From assembly GCF_019511605.1 (NCBI RefSeq), contig NZ_JAEUAV010000014.1, positions 113,614-177,613 of the forward strand: a stretch of 64,000 nucleotides of DNA. The letters run 5' to 3'. Position numbers and translations under genes: made by a program. This document shows positions 44,080 to 52,476 of this stretch, in pieces (position 1 is the stretch's first letter; each line of letters opens with the position of its first letter). Below the pieces are notes generated by a model that was given only the letters and a program-made list of their open reading frames with translations, did no database searches and was not told where the DNA came from. Source of the DNA: Paraburkholderia phenoliruptrix. Its GTDB lineage: Bacteria > Pseudomonadota > Gammaproteobacteria > Burkholderiales > Burkholderiaceae.

Positions 44080-44670
44080 TCAAGCGTTCCACTTCACAAG
44101 CGACCACGGCTGCCCCTCATCGCCGCGACGCAACCAGACCATGCCGCCCGTTTCGAGCGACCATCGCAAGCAGCATTCGAGCGGCACGCCAAGCGCCAGC
44201 GAAGCGAGCGCGCGCATCACGCCCGCGTGCGTCACCACATAGGCGGGTGAAAGCTCACGAGTCTGCGTGTAGGCATCGAACCACGCCCGCACGCGCATGA
44301 CGAACTGCGCGACACTCTCGCCGCCATGCGCTCGCGCGTGTTCGAAGTTGGCCGCCCAGTCGTCAAGCAGTTCGCGATCTATCGCGTCCCAGCGACGCTC
44401 TTCCCAGTCGCCAAAATTCATTTCCTTCAGGCGGTCGTCGTGACTCAGCACGCAGCCGAAGTCGTTTGCCAATTCGACGGCGAGCGCCGAGCAGCGCGTC
44501 AACGGACTCGACATCACGACGCGCGGTGCGGGCACCTGCAAGCCCGCAAGCCGCAATGCGAGCGCGGCGGACGACACGTCCGCGGCTTCGGCGAGCGCCA
44601 CATCGCTGTGGCCGTAGCACACGCCCGCGTCGAGCGCGACCGCGGGATGGCGAATCAGGACGATATCCAT
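44080..44670 (-). CDS. cobC: Alpha-ribazole phosphatase-like histidine phosphatase (CobC)
   Basis: A 196-residue member of the histidine phosphatase superfamily. The catalytic motif is IRHP (Arg7, His8), with the second pocket histidine in VVTHAGVMRAL and acid segment MNFGDWEERRWDAID. Family role: removing phosphate from alpha-ribazole 5'-phosphate or from adenosylcobalamin phosphate in the last steps of B12 assembly. The assignment leans on context, since many such phosphatases act on other substrates. The ATG at 44670 overlaps the end of cobS by 16 bp. Last gene of the btuB operon. Confidence 0.85.
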   Translation of the reverse strand: MDIVLIRHPAVALDAGVCYGHSDVALAEAADVSSAALALRLAGLQVPAPRVVMSSPLTRCSALAVELANDFGCVLSHDDRLKEMNFGDWEERRWDAIDRELLDDWAANFEHARAHGGESVAQFVMRVRAWFDAYTQTRELSPAYVVTHAGVMRALASLALGVPLECCLRWSLETGGMVWLRRGDEGQPWSLVKWNA

Positions 44671-45440
44671 GCGAGCCCTGCCAGATAGATGCTCAGTTCG
44701 AAAACCTGCTGCGCAAAGCCGAGGCAGTCGCCGGTGTAACCGCCTATGCGCCTCATGAAATAACGGCCCATCGCAAAGCGCAGCACCGCGAGCATTGCGA
44801 GCGTCGCAGCGGCAAAGCGCCAGTCCGCCGAAGAGAAGCCGCGCAAGCCGTCCGGCCATAACAGCCACGGCAAGCCGAAGAGCGCCGCGCACGCCAGCGC
44901 CGGGACGCTCAGACGTTGCGCAACCGGCTTCGCCTTGCCTTCGGCACGCACATAGTCGAGCGAGGCCAGATAGCTGATTGCACAGGCGCGGCTTGCTGCA
45001 TGGGCTGCGATCATCAGTCCGGCAGCCCGCAGCGGCGGCAACGCGGCGAGCGTCTGCCACTTGAGCGCGAGCGCGATGACGAGCGCAATCGCGCCGAACG
45101 CGCCAATGCGCGAGTCATGCATGATGCGCAACACATCGTCGCGCGTATAGGCGCCACCGAACGCATCCACGCAATCGGCAAGACCGTCCTCGTGAAACGC
45201 GCCGGTAATCAGCAGCGACGCGGCCATCGACAGCAACACCGCCACGCCCGCCGGAAACACGCGCAACGCCGTCAGATAGACAAGCGCACTTAAGCCGCCG
45301 ATCAGCACGCCGACGAGCGGAAAATAGCGCGCCGCCGCGTTCAGATAGTGCGGTTCGTAACCGACCCAGCGCGGCACGGGCACACGCGTGAAGTACCCGA
45401 GCGCGGTGAAAAAGTAGCGCAATTCCGCCAGCGGATTCAT
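44655..45440 (-). CDS. cobS: Adenosylcobinamide-GDP ribazoletransferase (cobalamin synthase)
   Basis: A 261-residue integral membrane enzyme joining adenosylcobinamide-GDP and alpha-ribazole (phosphate). It begins MNPLAELRYFFTALGYFTRVPVP. The family signature ITGAFHEDGLADCVDAFGG with MHDSRIGAFGA holds the metal-binding acidic residues; the end shows GGYTGDCLGFAQQ. About seven hydrophobic segments. It overlaps cobC at its 3' end and follows cobT by 47 bp. Confidence 0.96.
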   Translation of the reverse strand: MNPLAELRYFFTALGYFTRVPVPRWVGYEPHYLNAAARYFPLVGVLIGGLSALVYLTALRVFPAGVAVLLSMAASLLITGAFHEDGLADCVDAFGGAYTRDDVLRIMHDSRIGAFGAIALVIALALKWQTLAALPPLRAAGLMIAAHAASRACAISYLASLDYVRAEGKAKPVAQRLSVPALACAALFGLPWLLWPDGLRGFSSADWRFAAATLAMLAVLRFAMGRYFMRRIGGYTGDCLGFAQQVFELSIYLAGLAWISS

Positions 45441-45487
45441 AGGTGCGTGCTCGCGTGCGTGTTGTGGGATGAACCGCTGCGCGCCCC

Positions 45488-46549
45488 TCAGGCTTCGCGA
45501 TTCGCGACGCCGGCCGATTCGAAGCTCGCCATCTCGTTGATGAACGCGCAGGCCGCGCGCAGCAGCGGCACGGCAAGCGCGGCGCCGGTGCCCTCGCCCA
45601 GCCGCATGTCGAGCGACAACAGCGGCCGCGCGCCAAGATGCTCGAGCATGCGCTGGTGCCCCGCTTCGTTCGACGCATGAGCAAACACGCAGTAATCGCG
45701 CACGCTCGGTGCAATCGCGTTGGCCGCGAGCAGCGCTGACCCGGCGATGAAGCCGTCGACGACAATCGTCATGCGCGCTTGCGCCGCCGCGAGGTAGGCG
45801 CCCGCCATCATCGCGATTTCGAAACCGCCGAAGGTTGCGAGCACATCGAGCGGTTCATGCGACGCCTCATGATGCGCGAGCGCTGCCGCCAGCACGTTGC
45901 GCTTGTTCGCGAGCCCCGCGTCGTCCAGACCCGTGCCGCGGCCCACGCACTCGTCGATAGGCAGGCCGCACAGGCGGCTCATCAGACACGCCGCCGCCGA
46001 CGTATTTGCAATGCCCATCTCGCCGAAGCCGATCACGTTGCTGCCGAGCGCCGCATGATGCCGCACGCGCGCCGCGCCCGCCTGCATCGCCGCGAGCGCC
46101 TGCTCGCGCGTCATTGCCGGTTCCTGCGCGAAGTTGCGTGTGCCCGCAGCGACCGGAATGTCGATCAGCCCGTCGCTGCGCGGCAGCGGTGTGGAAATGC
46201 CCGCGTTCACCACCTCGAGCTCCATGCCGGCGACGCGGCTCAGTGCATTCACCGCCGCGCCGCCCGCGAGGAAATTCGCCACCATCTGCGCGGTCACCGC
46301 TTGCGGATACGGGCTCACGCCTTCGGCGGCAATGCCGTGGTCGCCGGCAAACACGATCAGCGTGGGGCGTTGCACAACGGGACGCGTGCTGTGCTGGATC
46401 AATCCCATTTGACAAGCGAGCGCTTCGAGCAGACCGAGGCTGCCAGGCGGCTTCGTCTTCGTATCGATGATGTGCTGAAGCTCCGCGCGCAAGCTCTGAT
46501 CGAGCGGTTCAACTTCGGGCAATGCGGACGGAGCGGGCAGAGAAGTCAT
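45488..46549 (-). CDS. cobT: Nicotinate-nucleotide-dimethylbenzimidazole phosphoribosyltransferase
   Basis: A 353-residue enzyme that makes alpha-ribazole phosphate from a lower-ligand base and nicotinate mononucleotide. It shows KTKPPGSLGLLE near residue 31, FAGDHGIAAEGVSPYPQAVT, the catalytic-region GEMGIANTSAAACL, CVGRGTGLDD, and FGGFEIAMMAGAYLAAA. Length is typical. No base-synthesis gene (bluB or bza) lies in the window, so the base may come from elsewhere in the genome or from outside. Confidence 0.96.
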   Translation of the reverse strand: MTSLPAPSALPEVEPLDQSLRAELQHIIDTKTKPPGSLGLLEALACQMGLIQHSTRPVVQRPTLIVFAGDHGIAAEGVSPYPQAVTAQMVANFLAGGAAVNALSRVAGMELEVVNAGISTPLPRSDGLIDIPVAAGTRNFAQEPAMTREQALAAMQAGAARVRHHAALGSNVIGFGEMGIANTSAAACLMSRLCGLPIDECVGRGTGLDDAGLANKRNVLAAALAHHEASHEPLDVLATFGGFEIAMMAGAYLAAAQARMTIVVDGFIAGSALLAANAIAPSVRDYCVFAHASNEAGHQRMLEHLGARPLLSLDMRLGEGTGAALAVPLLRAACAFINEMASFESAGVANREA

Positions 46550-46582
46550 GAGTTGGTCGAGATAGATGATGTTGTGGTCTGG

Positions 46583-47425
46583 CTAGCGGCGTGCGGCCGC
46601 GTCATGAACCGAAGGCGATTCATGACGCGAACCCAGCGCGGGAATTAGCGCCTCGTGCTCGCCGTCGCGAATCAGAATCAGCGGGTAGCCGAACACGCGG
46701 CTCGTCAACGCGGGCGTCAGGACATCGCGCACGGGGCCCGCATATGCTGCGCCGTTGCCATCCAGCAGCAGCGCGTGGGTTGCGAAGCGACGCGCGAGGT
46801 TCAGGTCGTGACACGAAAACAGCACGCTACGCCCCGGCTCGCGCGTCCATTCACTGAGCGCTTCGAGACACTCGATCTGATGATGCAGGTCCAGATGAGA
46901 AAGCGGTTCGTCGAGCAGCAGAAGCGGCGCTTGCTGACATAACACCGCGGCGAGCGCGACGCGCTGACGCTCGCCCCCGGAGAGCGACAGCACGTCGCGC
47001 GCGGCGAGGCGAGTGAGGCCCAGCAGATCGAGCGCGGCGCGCGCGGCAGCGCGGTCGGCCTCGCGCTCCCAGCCCCAACCGGTCAGATGCGGGAAGCGGT
47101 TGAGCATGACAATGTCGAGCACACTTGCGCTGAACGTGTCGGGCGCGCTTTGCGGCATCAGCGCACGACGCTGTGCGAGTTGTTGAGCGTGCCAGTCGAC
47201 AAGACGTGTGCCGTCGAGTTCGACGTGGCCCGCGAACGCTTGCCGCAATCCTGCGAGCGTCGATAGAAGCGTTGTCTTGCCGGCGCCGTTCGGACCCGCG
47301 ACACACCAGATCTCGCCCGCGTAGAAAGTGTGCGTGAACGCGTCGAGCAAGGTACGCGAGCCCGCGCGCAAGGTCACGCGTTGGGCGCTGAGGGCGGGCT
47401 CGGCCCGGTTGGCTGTGTGCATCAT
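46583..47425 (-). CDS. btuD: Cobalamin ABC transporter ATP-binding protein (BtuD-like)
   Basis: A 280-residue ATPase of the iron-siderophore/B12 importer class. Walker A GPNGAGKTTLL, signature LSGGERQRVALAAVL, Walker B LLLLDEPLSHLD and switch His in FSCHDLNLARRF are visible. The ATG at 47425 overlaps the btuC stop (ATGA). Substrate assignment to B12 rests on the operon, which begins with btuB behind a cobalamin riboswitch; sequence alone would also allow an iron chelate. Confidence 0.9.
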   Translation of the reverse strand: MMHTANRAEPALSAQRVTLRAGSRTLLDAFTHTFYAGEIWCVAGPNGAGKTTLLSTLAGLRQAFAGHVELDGTRLVDWHAQQLAQRRALMPQSAPDTFSASVLDIVMLNRFPHLTGWGWEREADRAAARAALDLLGLTRLAARDVLSLSGGERQRVALAAVLCQQAPLLLLDEPLSHLDLHHQIECLEALSEWTREPGRSVLFSCHDLNLARRFATHALLLDGNGAAYAGPVRDVLTPALTSRVFGYPLILIRDGEHEALIPALGSRHESPSVHDAAARR

Positions 47426-48489
47426 CGGGGAGCGCGCAGCAGCATCCACAGGAACACCGGCACGCCGATAATCGACGTGATCACGCCGACCGGCAATTGC
47501 GCCGGCGCGATCACGAGGCGCGCGATCAGGTCGGCGCCCATCACCGCGACGCCGCCAGCGAGCGCCGCCGCGGGCAGCAGCATGCGTTGATCGTTGCCGA
47601 ATGCAAGCCGCAACACATGCGGCACCACCAGCCCGATAAAGCCGATGGTGCCCGCGGTCGTCACGGCCGCCGCCGCGGCGAGCGAGGCCGCCAGATAGAC
47701 GCGCAGCCGCAGCGGCACCACCGCCACGCCCAGCGCTTGTGCGACTGCATCGCCTCGTAGCAGCACATTCAGGCGCGGCGCAACGGGGACGATCGCGAGC
47801 AACACGACGACGAGCGCAGCCAGCGCCGTCCACGGCATCGCATTGCCGTTGAGGTCGCCGGTAAGCCAGAACAGCATGCCGCGCAAACGGTTGTCGGGCG
47901 CCACATTCAGCAGCAACGTGATCAGCGCGCCCCAACCGGCGGCGATCACCGCGCCCGTCAACAGCAGACGCGGCGACGTGTCCTGCGGTTCACCGCGCCA
48001 AAGCTCGCGGCGTGCGAGGCCGAGCACGAGAAGAATCGACACGAATGCGCCCGCGAATGCCGATACGTCGACGAGCCACCACGAGCAGCCGGCGATCATC
48101 GCGACCAGCGCGAAGCTCGCGGCCCCGCCGGACACGCCGAGCACGTAGGGCTCGGCAAGCGGATTGCGCAACAACACTTGCAGCAGCGCGCCGGCCACCG
48201 CGAGCAATGCGCCGCACGCAAAACCGGCCAATGCACGCGGCAAACGCAGCGTGCGGACAATTTCTGCCGCGAGATCGGCAGACGCGCCTTGCGAAGACGA
48301 CGCATGCAACGGTGAAAGCGCCTCCATCACGCTGACCGGTGCGACCGACACGCTGCCCAACGCGAGCGACGCCATCAACACGACCAGCGCGGCGAGCGCG
48401 AGCACGAGCCAGATGGCGGCGGCGCGCTTCGCGCTCATGGCGTGGAGCGTGGCGGGCAGCGAAGCCGGGGAACGGTTCATAGGGTTCAT
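47422..48489 (-). CDS. btuC: Cobalamin ABC transporter permease (BtuC-like, FecCD family)
   Basis: A 355-residue permease with about ten membrane segments. FecCD/BtuC hallmarks are RLPRALAGFACGALLAVAGALLQVLLRNPLAEPYVLGVSGGA (parts: RLPRALAG, LLRNPLAEPYVLGVSGGA) and TAGTIGFIGLVVPHVLRL with the later GADLIARLVIAPAQLPVGVITSIIGVPVFLWML ending. It transports the substrate delivered by the binding protein. It starts 27 bp after btuB and is coupled to btuD by a four-base overlap. Confidence 0.93.
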   Translation of the reverse strand: MNPMNRSPASLPATLHAMSAKRAAAIWLVLALAALVVLMASLALGSVSVAPVSVMEALSPLHASSSQGASADLAAEIVRTLRLPRALAGFACGALLAVAGALLQVLLRNPLAEPYVLGVSGGAASFALVAMIAGCSWWLVDVSAFAGAFVSILLVLGLARRELWRGEPQDTSPRLLLTGAVIAAGWGALITLLLNVAPDNRLRGMLFWLTGDLNGNAMPWTALAALVVVLLAIVPVAPRLNVLLRGDAVAQALGVAVVPLRLRVYLAASLAAAAAVTTAGTIGFIGLVVPHVLRLAFGNDQRMLLPAAALAGGVAVMGADLIARLVIAPAQLPVGVITSIIGVPVFLWMLLRAPR

Positions 48490-48516
48490 AGGAGCGCTCC
48501 CGGCATGGCGCGCGTA

Positions 48517-50379
48517 TTACTGCTGCTGCCAGCCGACCGTGACATACGCACCGCGCCGCGGCGAGTTATACGAGTAGGCCGTTTCATAGTCCTTGTTCAA
48601 CAGATTCTGGATTTGCGCCGCCACGTACCACGCTTTCGTGATGTTGTAACGCGCGGACAGATTGACGATGCCGTAACCGCCCAGCTTGCCGCTGCTGTCT
48701 TCACGCGGACCGCTCACAATCCACTCGCCGCCCACGCGCCACCCCGCGATGCTGCGATTCACCGCGAGCGACGCAAAACGGCGCGCGCGCCGCACGAGGT
48801 CCACGTCGTTGTCGAGATCGACCGGATTTTGCAGCGTCACCGCTGCGCGCACGTCGGTCCTGCCGACATGTCCGCTCCACGATCCTTCAATGCCCTGCAC
48901 TTTCGCATGCCCCACGTTCTCGGCGAGATAGATGCCAGGCGTGACCTGCCGATAGTCGATCAGATTCGAATAGCGCGTCTGGAAAGCGCTCAGCCGCATT
49001 ACGCCAAGCGCGTTGGACGCGTATTGCAGCGCAGCTTCGAGCGAGTGGCTACGCTCGGGCTGGATCGACGGATTGCCGCTTAACGGATAGTACAGATCGT
49101 CGAAGCTCGGCGCGCGAAACGAATCGGCATAGCTTGCGCTTACCTTCCAGTGCGACGTGATGTCGAACCCGTAGCCGAGATAGTAACTGTTCGCTCCACC
49201 GAAATCCGAGTACTGATCGCGCCGCACGTTCGCCTGGATCTGGCTGCGTCCGAGCCGCGCCGTATAGCCCGCAAAAGCAGAATCCACGCGACGGGTGGGC
49301 GCGGCGAACGTATCGGAGTCGAGGCTCTGGTCCAGGTGCTCATAGCCCACGCGTAGCTTCTGCTGCGCGGCGAGCGCGAAATCGTTCTGCCATGTGTACT
49401 GCCGGTTGTCGGTATCGAAGCGGCCGTTGTACAGGCCGTTGGTGTTCGACACGCTGCGATCGTCGCCTTCGGAGACGATCAGATGCGTGGTCCACCAGTC
49501 GGTCAGCTTGCCGTTCGCAAACGCCGACACCTGGCGCACCTTCGTGTACAGATTGTTCAGATCGGTCGGCGTGCCGTACGCGTTGTCGTAGCTGGTGTTG
49601 CCGTTCGACTGGAAGTAGGTGACGCCCGCGTCCCACTTGTCGCTGAACTTGTGGCGCAGCGAAGCCGAGACGCTCTCGTTCAGGTAGCCGTTAGCGTTGG
49701 GATTGGCATTGGGCGCCTCGCGCGGATCGAGCGCGGAAAAACCGTCGTCTTTCGAGCGCGCGAGCGAAATGCTGAAGGTCGTGCGGCCGTCTTTGTCCAA
49801 TGCGCCGTTGGCGCCGACCTGCTGTGTCTGCGTGTGATAGCTGCCGTAGCCCACCGAGAAATTGAAGCGCGGCGGGTGATCGCCGCCGTCCTTCGTGAAC
49901 ACCTGGACCACGCCGCCTATCGCACCGGAGCCATATAACGCGGACACGTTGCCGTTCACGACTTCGACGTGGTCGATCTGATCGAGCGGAATCTGGGCGA
50001 TTTGCGCGGCGCCGAGACTCACTGAATCGACGCGCACGCCGTCGATCAGCACGAGCGATTGCGTGGTCGATGCACCGCGCAAATAGAGGCTAGCCGTCGA
50101 GCCGGGGCCACCTGTGCGCGAGATTTGCGCGCCGGGAGCAAGTTGCAGCAGGCCGGGCAGATCGGTTGCGGCGGTGTCGGCAATGTCCTGCTGATCGAAC
50201 AGCGCCGTTTGCGGAATGGCGTCGGCGAGCGGTTGCGGTCCGCGCTCGGCAGTGACCACGACGGGCGACAACACGTTGAACGAGGAGTCAGCGCTTGCAG
50301 GCGCCGTGGCCTGAGCATGCGCGAGAGACGGCAGCCCTGCAAAAGCGAGCAGCGCCGCGCGGGCGATGGGGGACAGCAT
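48517..50379 (-). CDS. btuB: TonB-dependent vitamin B12 outer-membrane receptor
   Basis: A 620-residue outer-membrane barrel with signal peptide (cleaved near AHA, residue 22), a TonB-box-like LSPVVVTAERG, the plug domain (ATDLPGLLQLAPGAQ, SLYLRGASTTQSLVLIDGVRV, VEVVNGNVSALYGSGAIGGVVQVFTK) and a 22-strand barrel ending YVTVGWQQQ. Most TonB receptors end in an aromatic residue; here the last residues are Gln-Gln, with Trp three from the end, a small oddity. The cobalamin riboswitch in its leader strongly supports B12 as the ligand. First gene of a six-gene operon. Confidence 0.94.
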   Translation of the reverse strand: MLSPIARAALLAFAGLPSLAHAQATAPASADSSFNVLSPVVVTAERGPQPLADAIPQTALFDQQDIADTAATDLPGLLQLAPGAQISRTGGPGSTASLYLRGASTTQSLVLIDGVRVDSVSLGAAQIAQIPLDQIDHVEVVNGNVSALYGSGAIGGVVQVFTKDGGDHPPRFNFSVGYGSYHTQTQQVGANGALDKDGRTTFSISLARSKDDGFSALDPREAPNANPNANGYLNESVSASLRHKFSDKWDAGVTYFQSNGNTSYDNAYGTPTDLNNLYTKVRQVSAFANGKLTDWWTTHLIVSEGDDRSVSNTNGLYNGRFDTDNRQYTWQNDFALAAQQKLRVGYEHLDQSLDSDTFAAPTRRVDSAFAGYTARLGRSQIQANVRRDQYSDFGGANSYYLGYGFDITSHWKVSASYADSFRAPSFDDLYYPLSGNPSIQPERSHSLEAALQYASNALGVMRLSAFQTRYSNLIDYRQVTPGIYLAENVGHAKVQGIEGSWSGHVGRTDVRAAVTLQNPVDLDNDVDLVRRARRFASLAVNRSIAGWRVGGEWIVSGPREDSSGKLGGYGIVNLSARYNITKAWYVAAQIQNLLNKDYETAYSYNSPRRGAYVTVGWQQQ

Positions 50380-50439
50380 GAAATGAGAGTTCCCGTGGAT
50401 GGCGTGCGCGGCCCGCTTCCCCGCAGGCCCTCGCGTAAC

Positions 50440-50477
50440 GGGGCGCGTGCGTTTTTAACATTTCGCAGTTGCGCCCC
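50440..50477 (-). promoter_or_regulatory. Possible expression-platform hairpin of the riboswitch
   Basis: GGGGCGC (50477-50471) can pair with GCGCCCC (50446-50440) around a 24-nt A/U-rich loop. There is no U-run, so control would be translational or Rho-dependent rather than by an intrinsic terminator. The btuB start is 61 nt further on. Confidence 0.45.
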
Positions 50478-50482
50478 TCCCT

Positions 50483-50770
50483 CTGGCCGGTATCCGGGCT
50501 AACGACTTTCGATCCCGCCTTCCCACGCGTGACGCGCAGTGGCACACTCGCGAGTTGAACCGGAACTCGCGATGGGGATCGAACTGCAAAGCGCGAGTTG
50601 CTGGCCGGAACTGCTAGCCAGTTGTCACCCAGTCGTCACCCGTATGGCAGTACTGAACTGCAATACGAGCGCAACACGAGCGCGCCAATGCGGTCGCTTA
50701 CCGTTGCGGGGGCAGCGCAGGTTAGCGCGTTCAGGTGAGCCGCGCGCCCTGCTTCCCGTTTAACTGCGCG
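50483..50770 (-). ncRNA. Cobalamin riboswitch in the btuB leader
   Basis: Read on the minus strand, the conserved elements occur in order: AAACGGGAAGC near 50765, CTGCCCCCGCAACGGTAAGC near 50715-50695, the box GCCACTG near 50545, GGGAAGGCGGG near 50525, and GCCCGGATACCGGCC at 50499-50485. This is the standard B12 box order. About 140 nt lie between the core and the GCCACTG box, a large peripheral region. It should shut off the btuB operon when adenosylcobalamin is plentiful. Confidence 0.95.
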
Positions 50771-50805
50771 CACAGTGACATGCGCGCGGGCACCAGAGTG
50801 CGGCC

Positions 50806-50834
50806 AGTGTATGAGCGGCGTCGGGGTCAGTCAA
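50806..50834 (-). promoter_or_regulatory. btuB operon promoter
   Basis: On minus, TTGACT (50834-50829), 17-bp spacer, TACACT (50811-50806). The predicted start near 50799 leaves the entire riboswitch in the leader, of about 420 nt. Confidence 0.7.
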
Positions 50835-51030
50835 GAATGCGGGCTGTATGAGCGATTCATTCGGACAGGGTCGAACTTCTGTCCGACGCGATCCCCGCCA
50901 TGCGAGTAGTTTTTCTTCTTCAGTCGAAAAAAGCCTGCAAAAAGCGGTGTTGTTACGTCTCGAAACGAGACAATTGTCGGAACGTGCGACATTCCGCGCT
51001 AAAATGCGAGGTCTTTAGAGGACGCAGCAC
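50835..51030. other. Gap upstream of the zapB-like gene
   Basis: Contains an 8-bp stem TCGGACAG/CTGTCCGA at 50861-50886, two adjacent dyads (GTCTCG-AAA-CGAGAC at 50957-50971 and TGTCG-N7-CGACA at 50975-50991) and a -10-like TAAAAT at 51000-51005. The dyads sit where a regulator could control the zapB-like/zapA operon. Confidence 0.5.
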
Positions 51031-51387
51031 ATGCTCACCGAACTCGAAACACTTTCACAGAATATCGGCAAGCTGATCGCGATCAGCCAGCGCCACAATG
51101 AAGCGCGTATCGCGCTCGAAGAGCAACTCGCGCAGTCGCGCGCCGAAGCAGAAGCCACGCGCACGGAACTTGCGCTGCTGCGCGAGGAACGCGACGCACT
51201 GCAGGCGGAGCGCGACGCGCTGTCGGCCAAGATCGACGACGCCCAGGTGCGCTTGAACGCGATCCTCGAAAAATTGCCGCGTGCGCGCGCGCACAACGAG
51301 CCGGACAACCAGCTCGATCTGCTCGAGCCCGTTCAGCATGAAGTGCAAGCGGAGAGCGACGCCACACGCCACGGAGAAAATGCATGA
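51031..51387 (+). CDS. Small coiled-coil protein upstream of zapA (ZapB-like)
   Basis: A 118-residue protein that is almost entirely coiled coil over residues 1-88 (LETLSQNIGKLIAISQ, LREERDALQAERDALSAKI), with a disordered C-terminal tail. It resembles the small cell-division coiled-coil proteins encoded beside zapA; a link with FtsZ-ring assembly is inference from position and shape. It overlaps zapA by four bases (ATGA), so the two are translationally coupled. Confidence 0.75.
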   Translation: MLTELETLSQNIGKLIAISQRHNEARIALEEQLAQSRAEAEATRTELALLREERDALQAERDALSAKIDDAQVRLNAILEKLPRARAHNEPDNQLDLLEPVQHEVQAESDATRHGENA

Positions 51388-51698
51388 CCACCAAGCAGAT
51401 CGAAGTATCGATTCTCGGCGTGCCCTATCGTCTTGCCTGCTCGCCGGAAACGGAAGGCGCGCTGCTCGAAGCAGTCGCGCGGGTCGACGCGGAAATGTCG
51501 AAGATCCGCAATAACAGCAACGTGCGGGGCACGGATCGCATTGCTGTCATGGCCGCGCTGTCGCTGGCATCCGAACTGCTTAAGCTGCAACAAAGCGTGC
51601 GTCACGGAGAAGCATTTCCCGCTGAGGAAATCCGGCGTACAATGCATCAAATGAACGAGCAACTGGGTACTGTCATCGCGCAGTACAGCGTGCAGTAA
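51384..51698 (+). CDS. zapA: Cell division protein ZapA
   Basis: A 104-residue ZapA. The N-terminal part KQIEVSILGVPYRLACSPETEGALLEAVARVD is the conserved globular domain (parts: VSILGVPYRLAC, ALLEAVARVD), and DRIAVMAALSLASELL starts the dimer/tetramer coiled coil. It crosslinks FtsZ filaments at midcell. 6S RNA follows 32 bp after its stop codon, the arrangement zapA-ssrS found across beta- and gammaproteobacteria. Confidence 0.95.
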   Translation: MTTKQIEVSILGVPYRLACSPETEGALLEAVARVDAEMSKIRNNSNVRGTDRIAVMAALSLASELLKLQQSVRHGEAFPAEEIRRTMHQMNEQLGTVIAQYSVQ

Positions 51699-51729
51699 GC
51701 GGCAGTTGCGAGTCGCATGTTTATCGGTT

Positions 51730-51915
51730 TAGCTTCCCTGCCTGGTTCGCCAAGGTCATATATTCCTTGAACCAATGCCATGTGCACGGTTGCGGAAATT
51801 TGTAGCACGGGTGTGCGCGTCACTCTGTCTGATGTACCCGAAGTGCTGCTAACTGCGACCAATTCTGAACCTTCGGTTCAGGATGCCGGCCTAGCGGCTA
51901 AGGCGGGGACCATAT
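51730..51915 (+). ncRNA. ssrS: 6S RNA
   Basis: This gene-free stretch after zapA shows the 6S architecture. A closing stem is formed by CCCTGCC at the 5' end and GGCGGGG at the 3' end. GTTCGCCAAGG and CCTTGAACC lie in the 5' arm and CTGCGACCAATTCTGAACC in the 3' arm, each matching conserved blocks of E. coli 6S RNA in the same order. It mimics an open promoter and sequesters sigma70 RNA polymerase in stationary phase. Ends are approximate. Confidence 0.88.
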
Positions 51916-51920
51916 GTGGA

Positions 51921-51957
51921 ACGGCATCGGACTTGCGTCCGGTGCCGTTTTTGTTTG
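51921..51957 (+). terminator. Terminator after 6S RNA
   Basis: ACGGCATCGGAC-TTGC-GTCCGGTGCCGT followed by TTTTTG, directly downstream of the 6S RNA. The stem has one G-U pair. Confidence 0.88.
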
Positions 51958-52017
51958 TGCCTCGCGTCCTGCGTCTCTTTCCCTGCTTCTTCAAACTCTT
52001 AACGTTCAATTCGATTC

Positions 52018-52476
52018 ATGCGCTACTGGCTAATGAAGTCCGAACCGGACGAAGCAAGCATCGACCATCTCGCCAACGCTCGGCACCGCACGCTGCCGTG
52101 GACGGGCGTGCGCAACTATCAGGCGCGCAACTTCATGCGCGACGCCATGCAAGTGGGCGACGGTGTGCTGTTCTATCACTCGAGCTGCCCGGAGCCGGGC
52201 ATCGCGGGGCTCGCTGAAGTAGCGTCTACCGCGTATCCGGACCCCACGCAGTTCGACAGCAAGAGTCCGTATTACGACCCCAAGTCGTCGCACGAAACGC
52301 CGCGCTGGCTGCTGGTCGACGTCGTGTTCAAGAAGAAAATTCCGCTGATTCCGCTCGCGGCTTTGCGCGAGCACGAAGAGTTGAAAGACATGCGGGTGCT
52401 TGCACGAGGCAACCGTCTGTCGATCACGCCGGTGACCGAAGCGGAGTGGCGCTTCATCACGACGCGGCTTGTCTGA
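52018..52476 (+). CDS. EVE-domain protein
   Basis: A 152-residue single-domain EVE protein (PUA-like fold). It begins MRYWLMKSEPDEASIDHL, the exact N-terminal signature of the family, with WTGVRNYQARNFMRDAMQVGDGVLFYHS (parts: GVRNYQARNFMR, GVLFYHSSC) and KIPLIPLAALREHEEL. EVE domains bind modified bases in DNA or RNA and appear both in housekeeping proteins and in anti-phage systems. This stand-alone form next to zapA-6S RNA is probably housekeeping. Start ATG at 52018. Confidence 0.93.
   Translation: MRYWLMKSEPDEASIDHLANARHRTLPWTGVRNYQARNFMRDAMQVGDGVLFYHSSCPEPGIAGLAEVASTAYPDPTQFDSKSPYYDPKSSHETPRWLLVDVVFKKKIPLIPLAALREHEELKDMRVLARGNRLSITPVTEAEWRFITTRLV

Noticed and set aside
47426..47935. N-terminal extension of the btuD-like ATPase
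   Set aside because: It would lie inside btuC in another frame; the overlapping ATGA start at 47425 fits the operon.
52018..52476. EVE-domain gene as part of an anti-phage system
   Set aside because: Neighbours are zapA, 6S RNA and a SIMPL protein; no nuclease, methylase or helicase is adjacent.
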